From positions 1 through 41,878 of the forward strand of contig JAUXRG010000113.1 in the NCBI GenBank assembly GCA_030681795.1: a stretch of DNA of 41,878 nucleotides. The letters run 5' to 3'. The notes under the pieces are model-generated. The model saw nothing but the letters and a program-made list of their open reading frames with translations, did not search any database and had not been told where the DNA came from. Every line of letters starts with the position of its first letter. Within the stretch, counting starts at the first letter, position 1. Made by a program: the position numbers and the translations under genes. Of this stretch, positions 1 to 10,472 are shown one piece after another. Source of the DNA: Rubrivivax sp. (GTDB taxonomy: Bacteria > Pseudomonadota > Gammaproteobacteria > Burkholderiales > Burkholderiaceae_C).

Positions 1-77
1 TGACCACCCTCGACCAGCCGCACGGCCTCTTGCTTGAACTCGAGCGTGTAGCGCGCCCTCAGCTTCGTCTTCGTCAT
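1..77 (-). CDS. IS3-family transposase OrfA, N-terminal fragment (cut by window edge)
   Basis: Only the first 25 codons are present; the rest lies before base 1. The peptide begins MTKTKLRARYTLEFKQEAVR and continues with LVEGGQ, which is the typical start of IS3-family OrfA (a helix-turn-helix protein with a Y-x-x-E-F-K-x-E-A-V-R-L pattern). In these elements OrfA supplies DNA binding and is joined by programmed frameshifting to the OrfB DDE integrase domain. The ATG at 75-77 (minus strand) is preceded by a good Shine-Dalgarno, AAGGAG, seven bases upstream. Family assignment is by resemblance; subgroup and intactness cannot be judged from this fragment. Confidence 0.75.
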   Translation of the reverse strand, partial: MTKTKLRARYTLEFKQEAVRLVEGG

Positions 78-140
78 TTCCGTTCTCCTTGCTTGGATTG
101 AATCACTCAGCAAGGGATACGTTTTTCGGGGACAAGGTCA
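1..140 (-). mobile_element. Left end of an IS3-like insertion sequence, with probable terminus at 140
   Basis: Upstream of the OrfA start there are about 60 bases before gltX ends. Read on the minus strand, the gltX stop codon TGA (140-138) is followed by CCTTGTCCCCGAAAAACG. IS3 elements usually begin with TG and have a short imperfect terminal repeat, so the element may start exactly at 140 and share its first three bases with the gltX stop. The other terminus and any target duplication lie outside the window, so the boundary is inferred. Confidence 0.5.
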
Positions 141-1553
141 AATGTGCTGCAACCGGGCGAGCACGGTCGCACGCGGAAACAGGGCCAGCAGCGCGTCTAT
201 CGATGGCGTCTGGGCGCGGCCGCACACCAGCACGCGCAGCGCCGGCGCGAGCTGCGGCATCTTGAGCTGGTGCGCTGCCAGCGCATCCTTGATGGCCGCA
301 GCCAGGGTCGGTTTGTCCCATTCGATGACCGCCAGCCGCTCACGCAGGCTGCGCAGCGCGGGCACGACCGCTTCGGTGACATGCGTGGCCAGTTCTTCCG
401 GCCGCGGATGGACGGCCACGAAGATCATCGCCACCCAGTCGGCCAGCTCGGCCACGGTGGCGCAACGGTCCTTGAACAGCGCGCTGGCGCGCTGCAACAG
501 GCCGAGATCCTCCACGGCCACGCCGCGCCTGGCGAGCTGCTGCTGCACGAGGCCGGCCAGCCGCGGGTCGTCGGCCGCCTTCATGTAGTGCGCGTTGACC
601 CAGGCCAGCTTGGCCGGGTCCCATTGCGCCGGGCTCTTGGCGAGGTGACTGCCGTCGAACCACTGCACCATCTGCTCGCGCGTGAAGAGCTCGTCGTCGC
701 CGTGGCTCCAGCCCAGCCGCGCCAGATAGTTGAGCATGGCCTCTGGCAGGTAGCCGGCTTCCTCGTAGGCCGTCACGCTGACCGCGCCGCGCCGCTTGCT
801 GAGCTTCAGGCCGTCTTCGCCCAGGATGATGGGGCAGTGCCCGTACTGCGGCAGCTTCGCCCCCAGGGCGCGCAGGATGTTGATCTGCCAGGGCGTGTTG
901 TTGATGTGCTCGTCACCGCGAAAGACATGCGTGATGGCCATGTCCCAATCGTCCACCACCACGGCGAAGTTGTAGGTGGGCACGCCCAGCCCGGCGCTGC
1001 CGTCCGGCGCCGGCCGCAGGAGGATGAGATCGTCGATCTCTTCGTTGCTGATGCTGATCGGTCCCTTGACCAGGTCGTTCCAGCTCACGTGGCCGCGCGG
1101 CGGATTGGCCAAGCGCACCACCGGCTGCACACCCGCCGGCGGTGGTGGCAAGGCCTTGCCCGGCGCGGGCCGCCAGCGGCCGTCGTAGCGCGTCTTCTCG
1201 CCACGCGCGCGCTGGCCTTCGCGCATGGCGTCGAGTTCAGCCGGGCTGCACCAGCAGCGGTAGGCGGTGCCCGCCGCGATCATCTGCTCGGCGACCTCGT
1301 GGTAGCGCGCCAGGCGCTGCATCTGGAAGAGCGGGCCTTCGTCGTAGTCCAGGCCCAGCCAATGCATCGAGTCCAGGATCTGCTGCACCGAATCCTGCGT
1401 CGAGCGCGCGACATCGGTGTCTTCGATGCGCAGCACGAACTCCCCGCCATAGTGGCGCGCGTAAGCCCAGGAGTACAGCGCGGTGCGCGCCGTGCCCAGG
1501 TGCAGGTAGCCCGTGGGCGAAGGGGCGATGCGGGTGCGTACTTTGGATGTCAT
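138..1553 (-). CDS. gltX: Glutamate--tRNA ligase (GluRS)
   Basis: A class I aminoacyl-tRNA synthetase that charges tRNA-Glu with glutamate in the cytoplasm. The 471-residue protein has the usual length. The HIGH-type motif [10 protein letters not shown] lies at residues 12-21 and the KMSKS-type motif KLSKR at 250-254; an IEDTD motif at 43-47 is also typical. The zinc site known from E. coli GluRS looks incomplete: Cys100 and Cys102 are present, but the distal segment is YDGRWRP (123-129) where E. coli has YDGRCRH. The ATG overlaps the metZ stop by four bases (ATGA), suggesting coupled translation at the end of the purF operon. The stop codon abuts an insertion sequence, so the last residues could be altered. 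Confidence 0.97.
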   Translation of the reverse strand: MTSKVRTRIAPSPTGYLHLGTARTALYSWAYARHYGGEFVLRIEDTDVARSTQDSVQQILDSMHWLGLDYDEGPLFQMQRLARYHEVAEQMIAAGTAYRCWCSPAELDAMREGQRARGEKTRYDGRWRPAPGKALPPPPAGVQPVVRLANPPRGHVSWNDLVKGPISISNEEIDDLILLRPAPDGSAGLGVPTYNFAVVVDDWDMAITHVFRGDEHINNTPWQINILRALGAKLPQYGHCPIILGEDGLKLSKRRGAVSVTAYEEAGYLPEAMLNYLARLGWSHGDDELFTREQMVQWFDGSHLAKSPAQWDPAKLAWVNAHYMKAADDPRLAGLVQQQLARRGVAVEDLGLLQRASALFKDRCATVAELADWVAMIFVAVHPRPEELATHVTEAVVPALRSLRERLAVIEWDKPTLAAAIKDALAAHQLKMPQLAPALRVLVCGRAQTPSIDALLALFPRATVLARLQHI

Positions 1554-2749
1554 GCCAGTGGCGCCAGGCCCCGTTGCAGGTCGTTCTTGAGGTCTTCGAC
1601 ATCCTCCAGCCCCACGCCGACGCGGACCATGCCCTGAACGATGCCGGCGGCCAGGCGCTGAGCCTCGGTGAGGCGGCCGTGCGAGGTGCTGCTGGGGTGG
1701 GTGATCGTGGTCTTGGTGTCACCGAGGTTCGAGGTGATGGAGCAGATGCGCGTGGCGTCGATCACCGAAAACGCGGCCTCGCGGCCACCCCTGGCCACGA
1801 ACGACAACACCGCCCCGCCGCTGCCGCTTTGCTGCGCCATGGCCAGCGCGTGCTGGGGGTGCGAAGCCAGGCCGGGGAAATAGACACGCTCGACCGCAGG
1901 CTGGGCCTCCAGCCACTGCGCGAGCTGCAGGGCGCGCGCGCTTTGCGCCTGCATGCGCACACTCAGCGTCTCCAGGCCCTTGAGCACCACCCAGGCGTTG
2001 AAGGGCGACAGGCTCATGCCGGCGCTGCGCATCACCGGCATCAGCTTGCCGTCGATCAGCTCGGCCGGCCCGCACACCGCGCCGGCGATGACGCGGCCCT
2101 GGCCATCGAGGTACTTGGTGCCGGAGTGGACGATGAGATCGGCGCCGAACCTCACCGGCTGCTGCAGGGCCGGCGAGCAGAAGCAGTTGTCCACCGCCAG
2201 CAGCGCGCCACCGGCGTGTGCGATCTCGGCGAGTGCGGCGATGTCGCACACCTCGGTGAGCGGGTTGGTCGGTGTCTCGGCAAAGAGCAGCCGGGTGCCG
2301 GGCCGCATCGCGGCACGCCAGGCCGCCGCATCCGTCTGCGAGACGAAGCTCGTTTCCACGCCGAACTTGGCAAAGTCCTGCAGCAGCCGGATCGTCGAGC
2401 CGAATACGCTTTGCGAGCACACCACATGGTCACCGGCCTTCAGCAGCCCCATCACCACCAGCGTGATGGCCGCCATGCCGCTGGCGGTGCCTATGCAGGC
2501 CGCGGTGCCTTCCATGGCCGCCAGCCGGCGCTCCATCATCATCACCGTGGGGTTGGAAAAACGGCTGTAGACGAAAGCCTCTTCCTCGTTGGCGAAGCGC
2601 CGCGCGGCGGTGGCCGCGTCCGGGTGGACGAAGGAGCTGGTCAGGAACAAGGCCTCCGAGTTCTCGCCGTACTGCGAACACGGCAGGCCTTCGCGCACGG
2701 CGAGCGTGTCGGGCCGGGCATCGGCGGGCAGATCGAGCTTCGGAATCAT
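1550..2749 (-). CDS. metZ: O-succinylhomoserine sulfhydrylase
   Basis: A PLP-dependent Cys/Met metabolism enzyme that converts O-succinylhomoserine and sulfide to homocysteine in methionine synthesis. The 399 residues match the family. The cofactor-binding region TASGMAA lies at 88-94, the aspartate that contacts the pyridine ring is in AVDNCF (185-190), and the Schiff-base lysine is Lys212 in [11 protein letters not shown]. The choice of MetZ over cystathionine gamma-synthase or MetY rests on overall likeness and on adjacency to purF, a known arrangement in beta- and gammaproteobacteria. The start overlaps the purF stop by four bases and the stop overlaps the gltX start. Confidence 0.92.
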   Translation of the reverse strand: MIPKLDLPADARPDTLAVREGLPCSQYGENSEALFLTSSFVHPDAATAARRFANEEEAFVYSRFSNPTVMMMERRLAAMEGTAACIGTASGMAAITLVVMGLLKAGDHVVCSQSVFGSTIRLLQDFAKFGVETSFVSQTDAAAWRAAMRPGTRLLFAETPTNPLTEVCDIAALAEIAHAGGALLAVDNCFCSPALQQPVRFGADLIVHSGTKYLDGQGRVIAGAVCGPAELIDGKLMPVMRSAGMSLSPFNAWVVLKGLETLSVRMQAQSARALQLAQWLEAQPAVERVYFPGLASHPQHALAMAQQSGSGGAVLSFVARGGREAAFSVIDATRICSITSNLGDTKTTITHPSSTSHGRLTEAQRLAAGIVQGMVRVGVGLEDVEDLKNDLQRGLAPLA

Positions 2750-4278
2750 GTGCCCTCCTGGGCACTCTGCAGCGCCAGCCGCGAACGGTCGGCGCCCTCG
2801 CCTTCCGGTTCATCGTTGAACTGCAGGCGCCGCTGCGCTTCGAGCGCGGCGAAGTCTTCCGCCGTGACATCGCCGGTGATGTAGTGGCCGTCGAAGCAGC
2901 TGGCCTCGAAGCCGTCGAGCCTGGGGTTGAGCGCGCCCACCACGCGCTTCATCGCATCCACGTCCTGGTAGATCAGCGCATCGGCGCCTATGAACTGGCG
3001 GATCTCCTCGATGCTGCGACCATGCGCAATGAGCTCTTCGCGGGTCGGCATGTCGATGCCATACACGTTCGGGAAGCGCACCGGCGGCGCTGCCGAAGCC
3101 ATGTAGACCTTGTTCGCGCCGGCCTCGCGCGCCATCTGCACGATCTCCTTGCTGGTCGTGCCACGCACGATCGAGTCGTCGACCAGCAGCACATTGCGGC
3201 CCTTGAACTCCATGCCGATGGCATTGAGCTTCTGGCGCACGCTCTTCTTGCGCACGGCCTGCCCGGGCATGATGAAAGTGCGGCCCACGTAGCGGTTCTT
3301 GACGAAGCCTTCGCGGTAGGGCTTGCCGATGCGGTGGGCGAGTTGCATCGCGCTGGGGCGGCTGGACTCGGGAATCGGGATCACCACGTCGATCTCGCTG
3401 GGCGGGATGGTGGAGATGAGCCGCTGTGCCAGCGTCTCGCCGAGGTTCAGTCGCGCGTGGTAGACCGAGATGCCGTCGAGCACCGAATCGGGCCGCGCCA
3501 GGTAGACATACTCGAATATGCAGGGGTTGAGCGTCGGCCGTTCGGCACACTGGCGGGTATGGACCCGGCCCAGCAGGTCGACGAAGATCGCCTCGCCTGG
3601 CGCCACATCGCGCGTGAGGCGGTGGCCGGTGCCGTCCAGGGCCACCGATTCGCTGGCCACCATCACGCCATGGCCTTCGGCCGATTCACACCCACCGAAG
3701 CACAGCGGGCGGATGCCGTAGGGGTCGCGGAAAGCCAGCAGCCCGTGCCCGGCAATCAGTGCGATCACCGCATACGAACCCTTCACGCGCCGGTGCACGC
3801 CGGCCACGGCCTTGAACACATGCTCGGGCGTCAGCGGCAGGTCGCGCGCCACGAGTTCAAGCTCGTGCGCCAGCACGTTGATGAGGACCTCGGTGTCGCT
3901 CTCGGTGTTGATGTGGCGGCGGTCGATGTCGAAGAGCTCGGCCTTCAGCGCGTGCGCGTTGGTGAGGTTGCCGTTGTGCACGAGCACGATGCCGTAGGGC
4001 GCGTTGACGTAGAAGGGCTGCGCCTCTTCCTCGCTGTAGGCGTTGCCGGCGGTGGGGTAGCGCACCTGGCCCAGGCCCACCGAGCCCGGCAGGCCGCGCA
4101 TGTTGCGCGTGCGGAAGACGTCGCGCACCATGCCGCGCGCCTTGTGCATGTGGCAGCGCGTGCCCTGCATGGTGACGATGCCCGCGGCGTCCTGCCCGCG
4201 ATGCTGCAGCAGCAGCAGCGCGTCATAGAGGATCTGGTTGACAGGCCCTTGGGCGATGACGCCGACGATGCCGCACAT
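2746..4278 (-). CDS. purF: Amidophosphoribosyltransferase
   Basis: Catalyses the first committed step of purine synthesis: PRPP plus glutamine gives 5-phosphoribosylamine. The 510-residue protein begins MCGIVGV, so removal of Met exposes the N-terminal nucleophile Cys2 of the glutaminase domain. Other glutaminase residues are visible: Arg73 in QVRYPT, HNGN at 101-104 and Asp128 in ESDTE. The C-terminal phosphoribosyltransferase domain carries the PRPP loop [15 protein letters not shown] at 362-376. It sits 27 bases downstream of cvpA and overlaps metZ, the common cvpA-purF arrangement of proteobacteria. No purine-repressor site was recognised. Confidence 0.97.
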   Translation of the reverse strand: MCGIVGVIAQGPVNQILYDALLLLQHRGQDAAGIVTMQGTRCHMHKARGMVRDVFRTRNMRGLPGSVGLGQVRYPTAGNAYSEEEAQPFYVNAPYGIVLVHNGNLTNAHALKAELFDIDRRHINTESDTEVLINVLAHELELVARDLPLTPEHVFKAVAGVHRRVKGSYAVIALIAGHGLLAFRDPYGIRPLCFGGCESAEGHGVMVASESVALDGTGHRLTRDVAPGEAIFVDLLGRVHTRQCAERPTLNPCIFEYVYLARPDSVLDGISVYHARLNLGETLAQRLISTIPPSEIDVVIPIPESSRPSAMQLAHRIGKPYREGFVKNRYVGRTFIMPGQAVRKKSVRQKLNAIGMEFKGRNVLLVDDSIVRGTTSKEIVQMAREAGANKVYMASAAPPVRFPNVYGIDMPTREELIAHGRSIEEIRQFIGADALIYQDVDAMKRVVGALNPRLDGFEASCFDGHYITGDVTAEDFAALEAQRRLQFNDEPEGEGADRSRLALQSAQEGT

Positions 4279-4305
4279 GGTGTTGGGTTCCTGGTGTTGG
4301 TCCGT

Positions 4306-4815
4306 TCAGGCCGGCAGCCGGCTCACCGCCATCTCGGGCAGCAGGGGCTTGAGACCGTGCAGCGCCTGCGCCAGCCACTTCGCGCCCTGCGACTGGCGCC
4401 AAGGCGTGGATTGTGCGGCCGGCGTCAGCGTCACCACCGTGGCCAGGGCCAGGAGCAGCACCGCGCCGCGCAGGGCACCAAAGGCGGCGCCGAGCAAGCG
4501 GTCGGGCAAGGACAGCGGCGTGGCGCGGATGAGCATGCGGACCAGACGCGCCAGCAGGCCCCAGATCACGAGCGCTGCGACGAAACACAGCGCGAAGGCG
4601 GCGCCCAGGTTCAGCGCGCTGCCCACCCCGCCCAGCGGCAGGTGCGGCGCCACCTGCGGGGCCGCCCATTGCGCGGCGAACCAGGCCGCCACCCAGCCCG
4701 CCAGCGACAGGCACTCGAACACCAGCCCGCGCACCAGGCCGATCAGCACCGAAGCCGACAGCAGGGCCAGCAAGGCCCAGTCGACCCACGACAGCGATGG
4801 CAGCAGGTCGGTCAC
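4306..4815 (-). CDS. cvpA: CvpA family inner-membrane protein
   Basis: A 169-residue integral membrane protein of the colicin V production family. It has four hydrophobic segments (about 10-30, 32-52, 66-92 and 105-130) and a G-x-x-R-G pattern after the first (IGLVRGLVFE). The exact function is unknown; in E. coli the gene is needed for colicin V export and membrane stress tolerance, and it lies upstream of purF as here. The start codon is GTG, overlapping the stop of the SPOR-domain gene as GTGA, which implies translational coupling. Confidence 0.9.
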   Translation of the reverse strand: MTDLLPSLSWVDWALLALLSASVLIGLVRGLVFECLSLAGWVAAWFAAQWAAPQVAPHLPLGGVGSALNLGAAFALCFVAALVIWGLLARLVRMLIRATPLSLPDRLLGAAFGALRGAVLLLALATVVTLTPAAQSTPWRQSQGAKWLAQALHGLKPLLPEMAVSRLPA

Positions 4816-5498
4816 AGGGCGATCACGTTGGCCGGCAGGCCCGAGCGCTTGATCTTCGCCGCCACCCCCTCGGCCTCCTGGCGGGTGGTGAAGGGCCCGA
4901 CGCGCACGCGCGTGCGCTGGCCGGCATCGGTCTGTATGACCTGGGTGTAGGTCTTCAAGCCCGTCTTCTCGACCTTGGCACGGGCCTCGCGCAGCGTGGC
5001 CGCATCGGTGTAGGCCCCCACCTGCACCACGAAACGACCGCCGCTGGCGGGTGCGGTCGCCGGGGGGGCCGCAGACGCCGCCACCGCCGCCACCGCCGCG
5101 GCAGCCACGGACGCGGGCGCGCTGGGCGCGGCAACCGCTTCGTTGCCGGCATCGGCGGGCGGCACGGGCAGAACGGGCAGCACCGGCGGCGGTTGCAGCG
5201 GCCCGGCCGGCTTGGGAGCGGGCGCGACGACCGCCATTTCGCGGGCGGACACTTCGATGGGTGTATCCACCGGCAGCGGGCGCGGCTGGGTCTCGAAAAG
5301 CACGGGGAATCCCACCACGCCGATCATCAGGAGCACCAGCGCCCCGACCAGGCGCCGCCGCGCACGGGTGCGCGCCGCCTCCACCGAGGCCGGGTCTTCA
5401 GCCGGCGCCGCGGCGCGCTCGCGCTCGGCCCTGGCCGCCACCGGGCGGGTGCGCGCTGACGCGGCGGGGGGTTTGGGTCGCAGGAAAGGAATGCGCAT
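4812..5498 (-). CDS. SPOR-domain cell-envelope protein (DedD-like)
   Basis: A 228-residue protein with a basic, disordered cytoplasmic start, one membrane helix at about 50-67 (LVGALVLLMIGVVGFPVLF), an Ala/Pro-rich periplasmic linker and a C-terminal SPOR domain (about 152-228, starting GGRFVVQVGAY). SPOR domains bind glycan strands stripped of stem peptides at the division septum, so a division-linked role is likely. The topology matches DedD. Its position between folC and cvpA matches the E. coli folC-dedD-cvpA-purF order, which supports a DedD equivalent although sequence identity outside the SPOR domain cannot be judged. Confidence 0.87.
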   Translation of the reverse strand: MRIPFLRPKPPAASARTRPVAARAERERAAAPAEDPASVEAARTRARRRLVGALVLLMIGVVGFPVLFETQPRPLPVDTPIEVSAREMAVVAPAPKPAGPLQPPPVLPVLPVPPADAGNEAVAAPSAPASVAAAAVAAVAASAAPPATAPASGGRFVVQVGAYTDAATLREARAKVEKTGLKTYTQVIQTDAGQRTRVRVGPFTTRQEAEGVAAKIKRSGLPANVIAL

Positions 5499-5534
5499 GC
5501 GGCGGGCGTGGGGCCGGCAGGCCCGGCAACGGAT

Positions 5535-6851
5535 TCAGCCGACGTGGGCGGCCGTCAGCCGGGGCAGGCCTTCCCTGAGCACGCCGCCCACGGTGAGGAA
5601 GGACCCGAAGACGACGATTCTATCGGCGGGGTCTGCCGAGGCCACCGCAGCCCGCAAGGCTTCGGCTGGGCCGGTGTGCACCTGCACCCCGGGCGAACCC
5701 CCCACGCGGCCCACGGTGGCCTGGCGCACGGCCGCGGCAAGCTCCTCGCCGCTGGCGGCACGGGGCGTGGGCAGGGCGCAGCAGTGCCAGACGTCGATCA
5801 GCGCCGCCATCTTGGCCAGCAGGCCGGGGATGTCCTTGTCACGCATGACTCCGAACACGGCGTGAGTGCGTGGATAGAAGCCCATCACATCCAGGTTCAG
5901 CGCCAGCGCAGCCACGGCCTGCGGGTTGTGCGCCACGTCCAGCACGAGTGCCGGCCGGCCGGGCACGATCTGGAAGCGCCCGGGCAGCTCCACCATCGCC
6001 AGGCCCGTGCGCACCGCTTGCGCGCTGATGGGCAGCCGCTCGCGCAGCGCCTCCAGCGCGGCGATCGCACCCGCGGCGTTGAGCAGCTGGTTGGCACCCC
6101 GCAGGGCCGGATAGGCCAGCCCGTGGTAGCGGCGGCCGCGCCCGCTCCAGCCCCACTGCTGGCGGTCGCCGGCGTGGTTGAAGTCGCGGCCCACCAGCCA
6201 CAGGTCAGCGCCTAGGGCCTGGCCATGCGCCACCACGCTGTGCGGGGGCTGCGGGTCACTCACGATGGCGGGTCGGCCCGGCCGCATGATCTGCGCCTTT
6301 TCCAGGCCGATGGCCTCGCGGTCCGTTCCCAGCCATTCCATGTGATCCAGAGCGATGCTCGTGATGACCACGCAGTCGCCATCGAAGGCGTTGACGGAAT
6401 CGAAGCGGCCACCCATCCCGACTTCCAGGATCACCAGGTCCAGCGGCGCCTGTGAAAGCAGCCGCGCGATGGCCAGCGTGCCGAACTCGTACTGGGTCAG
6501 CGTGGTGTCGCCGCGCGCGGCCTCCACCGCGGCGAAGTGCGGCACCAGCTCATCGGCCGCCACCGCCGCGCCGCCGACGCGGCAGCGTTCCTCGAAGTGC
6601 ACCAGCTCGGGCTTCTGGTACAGGCCCACGCGATAGCCGGCATGGCGCGCGATGGATTCGATCATGGCGCAGGTCGAGCCCTTGCCGTTGGTGCCCGCGA
6701 CAATGATCACCGGCACCGTGAATGCGATGCCCAGCCGCCGCGCCACTTCGACCGTGCGCTCCAGCGACAGGTCCATGGTCTTGGGGTGCATGGCCGCGCA
6801 ATGCGCGAGCCAGCCGGCGAGCGTGGTGGGGGTGGCGTCAGGCGACGGCAT
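5535..6851 (-). CDS. folC: Bifunctional dihydrofolate synthase / folylpolyglutamate synthase
   Basis: A Mur-ligase-fold ATP-dependent enzyme that adds glutamate to dihydropteroate and extends the polyglutamate tail of folates. The 438 residues match the bacterial bifunctional enzyme. The ATP-binding P-loop is GTNGKGS at 53-59 and the Mur-type central-domain signature [19 protein letters not shown] follows. The gene starts inside the 3' end of accD (14-base overlap in a different frame), the same accD-folC order as E. coli, and is followed after 36 bases by the SPOR-domain gene. Confidence 0.95.
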   Translation of the reverse strand: MPSPDATPTTLAGWLAHCAAMHPKTMDLSLERTVEVARRLGIAFTVPVIIVAGTNGKGSTCAMIESIARHAGYRVGLYQKPELVHFEERCRVGGAAVAADELVPHFAAVEAARGDTTLTQYEFGTLAIARLLSQAPLDLVILEVGMGGRFDSVNAFDGDCVVITSIALDHMEWLGTDREAIGLEKAQIMRPGRPAIVSDPQPPHSVVAHGQALGADLWLVGRDFNHAGDRQQWGWSGRGRRYHGLAYPALRGANQLLNAAGAIAALEALRERLPISAQAVRTGLAMVELPGRFQIVPGRPALVLDVAHNPQAVAALALNLDVMGFYPRTHAVFGVMRDKDIPGLLAKMAALIDVWHCCALPTPRAASGEELAAAVRQATVGRVGGSPGVQVHTGPAEALRAAVASADPADRIVVFGSFLTVGGVLREGLPRLTAAHVG

Positions 6852-7710
6852 CGGCGCTCTGGCGCTGCAGCATCGCCAGCAGCCGGGCGATGGCGGAACG
6901 CAGCTGCCGGCGGTCGCAGATCATGTCCAGCGCGCCGGTGCCGAGCAGGAACTCGCTGCGCTGGAAACCCTCGGGCAGCTTCTCGCGCACGGTGTTCTCG
7001 ATGACGCGCGGGCCGGCGAATCCGATCAGCGCCTTGGGCTCGGCGATGACGACGTCGCCGACGAAGGCGAAGCTCGCCGAGACGCCGCCCATGGTGGGGT
7101 CGGTGAGCACGCTGATGTAAGGCAGTTTCGCCTTGGCCAGCCGGGTCAGTGCGGCGTTGGTCTTGGCCATCTGCAGCAGGCTGAGCAGCCCCTCCTGCAT
7201 GCGCGCACCGCCGGTGGAGGCAAAGCTCACGAAGGGCACCTTCTGCTCGATCGCGGCCTCCACGCCGCGAACAAAGCGCTCGCCCACCACCGAGCCCATG
7301 GATCCGCCCATGAATTCGAACTCGAAGCAGGCGGTCACCACCGGCACGCTCATCACCGCGCCGCCCATCACCACCAAGGCGTCGGTTTCGCCGGTGGCCT
7401 CCAGTGCCGCCTTCAGGCGCGCGGGGTACTTCTTGCTGTCCTTGAACTTCAGCGCGTCGACGGGCATCACTTCCTGCCCGATCTCCCAGCGCCCTTCGGG
7501 GTCGAGGAAGGCGTCCAGCCGCGCCCGGGCGCCGATGCGGTGGTGCTGGTCGCACTTGGGGCAGACGTTGAGGTTGCCCTCCAGGTCGGTCTTGTAGAGC
7601 ACGGTCTCGCAGGCCGGGCACTTGATCCACAGGCCTTCGGGCACCGCGCGGCGATCGGCCGGGTCGGTGTGTTGAATCTTGGGCGGCAGCAGTTTTTCGA
7701 GCCAGCTCAT
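6838..7710 (-). CDS. accD: Acetyl-CoA carboxylase carboxyltransferase subunit beta
   Basis: The beta subunit of the carboxyltransferase that makes malonyl-CoA for fatty-acid synthesis, acting with AccA and biotinylated AccB (neither in this window). The 290-residue protein has the characteristic N-terminal zinc ribbon: Cys31, Cys34, Cys50 and Cys53 (CPAC and CPKC). The crotonase-fold body contains [12 protein letters not shown], typical of AccD. It is 24 bases downstream of trpA, linking tryptophan and lipid genes in one probable transcript. Confidence 0.97.
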   Translation of the reverse strand: MSWLEKLLPPKIQHTDPADRRAVPEGLWIKCPACETVLYKTDLEGNLNVCPKCDQHHRIGARARLDAFLDPEGRWEIGQEVMPVDALKFKDSKKYPARLKAALEATGETDALVVMGGAVMSVPVVTACFEFEFMGGSMGSVVGERFVRGVEAAIEQKVPFVSFASTGGARMQEGLLSLLQMAKTNAALTRLAKAKLPYISVLTDPTMGGVSASFAFVGDVVIAEPKALIGFAGPRVIENTVREKLPEGFQRSEFLLGTGALDMICDRRQLRSAIARLLAMLQRQSADAVA

Positions 7711-7734
7711 GCGGTCCCTCTCAGGCGTCGGACG

Positions 7735-8544
7735 TCAGGCATCCAGGGCGGCGCGGATCTCGGCCATGAAGGCGCGAGCCGCCAGGGGCGCATTGTCGCG
7801 CGACTCGGTTTGCAGGATCTGGATCAGCCGCGAACCGATGACCACCGCGTCGGCCACCTCGCCCACGGCGCGGGCGGTGGCCGCGTCGCGAATGCCGAAA
7901 CCCACGCCTACCGGCAGGCTCACGTGGCGGCGGATGCGCGGCAGCATTTCGGCCACCGCGGCGGTATCCAGGTGGCCGGCGCCCGTCACGCCCTTGAGCG
8001 ACACGTAATAGACATAGCCGCTGGCGTTGCGGCCCACCTCCTTCATGCGCTGCTCGGTCGAAGTGGGCGCGAGCAGGAAGATGAGGTCCAGGCCCGCCGC
8101 CTTGAGCCGCGCGGCGAAGTCTTCGCACTCCTCGGGCGGGTAGTCCACGACCAGCAGGCCATCCACGCCGGCTTCCTTGGCCGCGGCAATGAAGGCGCCC
8201 TGCCCCTCGCGCTGGTCGTAGCGCTCGATCGGGTTGGCGTAGCCCATCAGCACCACCGGCGTCGTGGCGTTGTGCTGGCGAAAGGCGCGCACCATGGCCA
8301 GCACCTGGGGCGAGCCTATGCCTCTTGCGAGGGCCCGCTCGCTGGCCTTCTGGATCACCGGGCCGTCGGCCATGGGGTCGGAAAACGGCACGCCCAGCTC
8401 GATGATGTCGGCGCCGCCGTCGGCCAGGGCCTGCATGATCTCGGGCGTGGCGTCGGCGTAGGGGTCGCCCGCGGTGACGTAAGGGATCAACGCCTTGCGG
8501 CCCTGCGCCTTCAGCGCGGCCAGCGTGGTCTGGATGCGGCTCAT
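7735..8544 (-). CDS. trpA: Tryptophan synthase alpha chain
   Basis: Cleaves indole-3-glycerol phosphate to indole and glyceraldehyde 3-phosphate; indole is channelled to TrpB. This is a 269-residue TIM barrel of normal length. The catalytic pair is present as Glu49 ([11 protein letters not shown]) and Asp60 (MADGP). A glycine-rich phosphate-binding motif (GVGFGIRD) is near the C-terminus. The start overlaps the trpB stop as ATGA, which fits the equimolar alpha2-beta2 complex. Confidence 0.97.
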   Translation of the reverse strand: MSRIQTTLAALKAQGRKALIPYVTAGDPYADATPEIMQALADGGADIIELGVPFSDPMADGPVIQKASERALARGIGSPQVLAMVRAFRQHNATTPVVLMGYANPIERYDQREGQGAFIAAAKEAGVDGLLVVDYPPEECEDFAARLKAAGLDLIFLLAPTSTEQRMKEVGRNASGYVYYVSLKGVTGAGHLDTAAVAEMLPRIRRHVSLPVGVGFGIRDAATARAVGEVADAVVIGSRLIQILQTESRDNAPLAARAFMAEIRAALDA

Positions 8545-9782
8545 TGCGCACCCCCTTGCGGCACGGCCAGGCCGGGGATGTTGGCGCCCTGCAGCGCGGC
8601 CACCGTGCCGATGTCCTTGTCGCCGCGGCCGGAAAGGTTCACCAGCAGATGCTGGTCAGGCTGCATCGTGGCGGCGAGCTTCATCGCGTGGGCCACGGCA
8701 TGGCTGCTTTCCAGCGCCGGGATGATGCCTTCGGTGCGGCACAGCCGGTGGAATGCACTCAGCGCCTCGTCGTCCCGGATGGCCACGTACTCGGCGCGGC
8801 CGATGTCGTGCAGGTAGGCGTGCTCGGGGCCCACGCCAGGGTAGTCCAGGCCGGCGGAGATCGAGTGCGTCTCGGTGATCTGGCCGTTGGCATCCTGCAG
8901 CAGATAGGTGCGGTTGCCGTGCAGCACGCCGGGCGAGCCGGCGCAGATCGAGGCCGCGTGCTTGCCGCTGTCCAGCCCCAGCCCCGCGGCTTCCACGCCA
9001 ATCAGCCGCGTGCCTTCGTGCGGGATATAGGGGTAGAAGATGCCCATCGCGTTGCTGCCGCCGCCCACGCAGGCAATCACTGCATCGGGCTGCCTTCCCG
9101 CCTGGCCGATCTGCTCGGGCATCTGCAGCAGGCATTCATCGCCGATGACGCGCTGGAAGTCGCGCACCATCATCGGGTAGGGGTGCGGGCCCGCCACGGT
9201 GCCGATGATGTAGAAGGTGTCCTCGACATTCGTCACCCAGTCGCGCAACGCCTCGTTGAGCGCATCCTTCAAGGTCTTGCTGCCGCTTTCCACCGGCACC
9301 ACGCGCGCGCCCAGCAGGTTCATGCGGTAGACGTTGGGGCTCTGGCGCGAGATGTCCTCGCTGCCCATGTAGACCACGCATTCCATGCCGTAGCGGGCAC
9401 AGACGGTGGCCGTGGCCACGCCATGCTGGCCGGCGCCGGTCTCGGCGATGACGCGCTTCTTGCCCATGCGCCGCGCCAGCAGCGCCTGGCCGATGGTGTT
9501 GTTGATCTTGTGCGCGCCGGTGTGGTTGAGGTCTTCGCGCTTGAGGTGGATCTGCGCGCCGCCGATCTCGCTTGAGAGGCGCGTCGCGTGGTAGATCGGG
9601 CTGGGCCGGCCGACGAAGTGCTTCAGCTCGTGGCGGTATTCGGCCACGAACTCGGGGTCCTGGCGGTACTTGGCGTAAGCCTCTTCGAGCTCGCGCAAGG
9701 CGTGGATCAGCGTCTCGGCGACAAAGGTGCCACCGTAGGGCCCGAAGTGCCCGCGGGCATCGGGTTGCAGGTACTCAAGCAT
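8541..9782 (-). CDS. trpB: Tryptophan synthase beta chain
   Basis: The PLP enzyme that condenses indole and serine to tryptophan. The 413-residue protein has the Schiff-base lysine Lys92 in [11 protein letters not shown] and the cofactor-phosphate loop GGGSNAMG at 240-247; a GAGQHG motif at 116-121 is also diagnostic. It is the trpB1 type that partners with TrpA. It lies 48 bases downstream of trpF and overlaps trpA by four bases. No trp leader peptide or attenuator was seen upstream; trpE, trpG, trpD and trpC are not in the window, so the pathway genes are split. Confidence 0.98.
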   Translation of the reverse strand: MLEYLQPDARGHFGPYGGTFVAETLIHALRELEEAYAKYRQDPEFVAEYRHELKHFVGRPSPIYHATRLSSEIGGAQIHLKREDLNHTGAHKINNTIGQALLARRMGKKRVIAETGAGQHGVATATVCARYGMECVVYMGSEDISRQSPNVYRMNLLGARVVPVESGSKTLKDALNEALRDWVTNVEDTFYIIGTVAGPHPYPMMVRDFQRVIGDECLLQMPEQIGQAGRQPDAVIACVGGGSNAMGIFYPYIPHEGTRLIGVEAAGLGLDSGKHAASICAGSPGVLHGNRTYLLQDANGQITETHSISAGLDYPGVGPEHAYLHDIGRAEYVAIRDDEALSAFHRLCRTEGIIPALESSHAVAHAMKLAATMQPDQHLLVNLSGRGDKDIGTVAALQGANIPGLAVPQGGAQ

Positions 9783-9830
9783 CGGGGGTCTTTCGCATTC
9801 AAGCGGCCACCGTCCAGGCGGGCGGCGCCT

Positions 9831-10466
9831 TCAGGCGCCGAGTCGATCATCCGCCTCGCGCACCGCATTGCAGAACCGGCGCATCAGCTCGGCGCTCTTC
9901 ACGCCCTTGCTCAGCTCCACGCCGGAGCTCACGTCGACGGCCCAGGGCCGCACGAGGCTCACCCCATCGGTCACGTTGGCAGGATTCAACCCACCAGACA
10001 AAACGACCGGAAGGCGCACGCCGGGTGGAATCAGTGACCAATCGAAGACCTTCCCGCCGCCGCCGTAAGCCTCGACATGGGCGTCGAGCAGCAGGGCCTG
10101 CGCGCTGTGAAAGCGGCGGGCGAAGTCTAGCAAATCGACCTGCGGCGTGATCCGCGCGGCGCGCAGGTAGGGTCGCGCGACCGCCTCGCACTGTTCGGGT
10201 GACTCGTCGCCATGAAACTGCAGCAGGGCCTGTGGCAAGGCCTGGACGGCCTGGCTCAGCTCTTGCGGCGAGGCGTTGACGAACAACAGCACCGGTGTGA
10301 CAAAGGGCGGCAGGCGCCTGGCCAGCGCGCAAGCGCGGGCCAGGGTCACGTGGCGCGGGCTGCCCTCGTAGAGCACGAAGCCCAGTGCGTCGGCCCCGGC
10401 TGCGATGGCGTCGGCCACATCGGCCTCACGCGTGAGGCCGCAGATCTTGATGCGGGTGCGGGTCAT
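9831..10466 (-). CDS. trpF: Phosphoribosylanthranilate isomerase
   Basis: Catalyses the Amadori rearrangement of phosphoribosylanthranilate in tryptophan synthesis. A 211-residue monofunctional TIM barrel. The general-base Cys9 is in KICGLT and the general-acid Asp129 is in LLLDAHVEAYGG; the phosphate-binding segment LSGGLNPANV starts near residue 156. The gene is a separate TrpF rather than fused to TrpC. It begins six bases downstream of the truA stop, a truA-trpF-trpB-trpA order frequent in proteobacteria. Confidence 0.96.
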   Translation of the reverse strand: MTRTRIKICGLTREADVADAIAAGADALGFVLYEGSPRHVTLARACALARRLPPFVTPVLLFVNASPQELSQAVQALPQALLQFHGDESPEQCEAVARPYLRAARITPQVDLLDFARRFHSAQALLLDAHVEAYGGGGKVFDWSLIPPGVRLPVVLSGGLNPANVTDGVSLVRPWAVDVSSGVELSKGVKSAELMRRFCNAVREADDRLGA

Positions 10467-10472
10467 GCCGTT

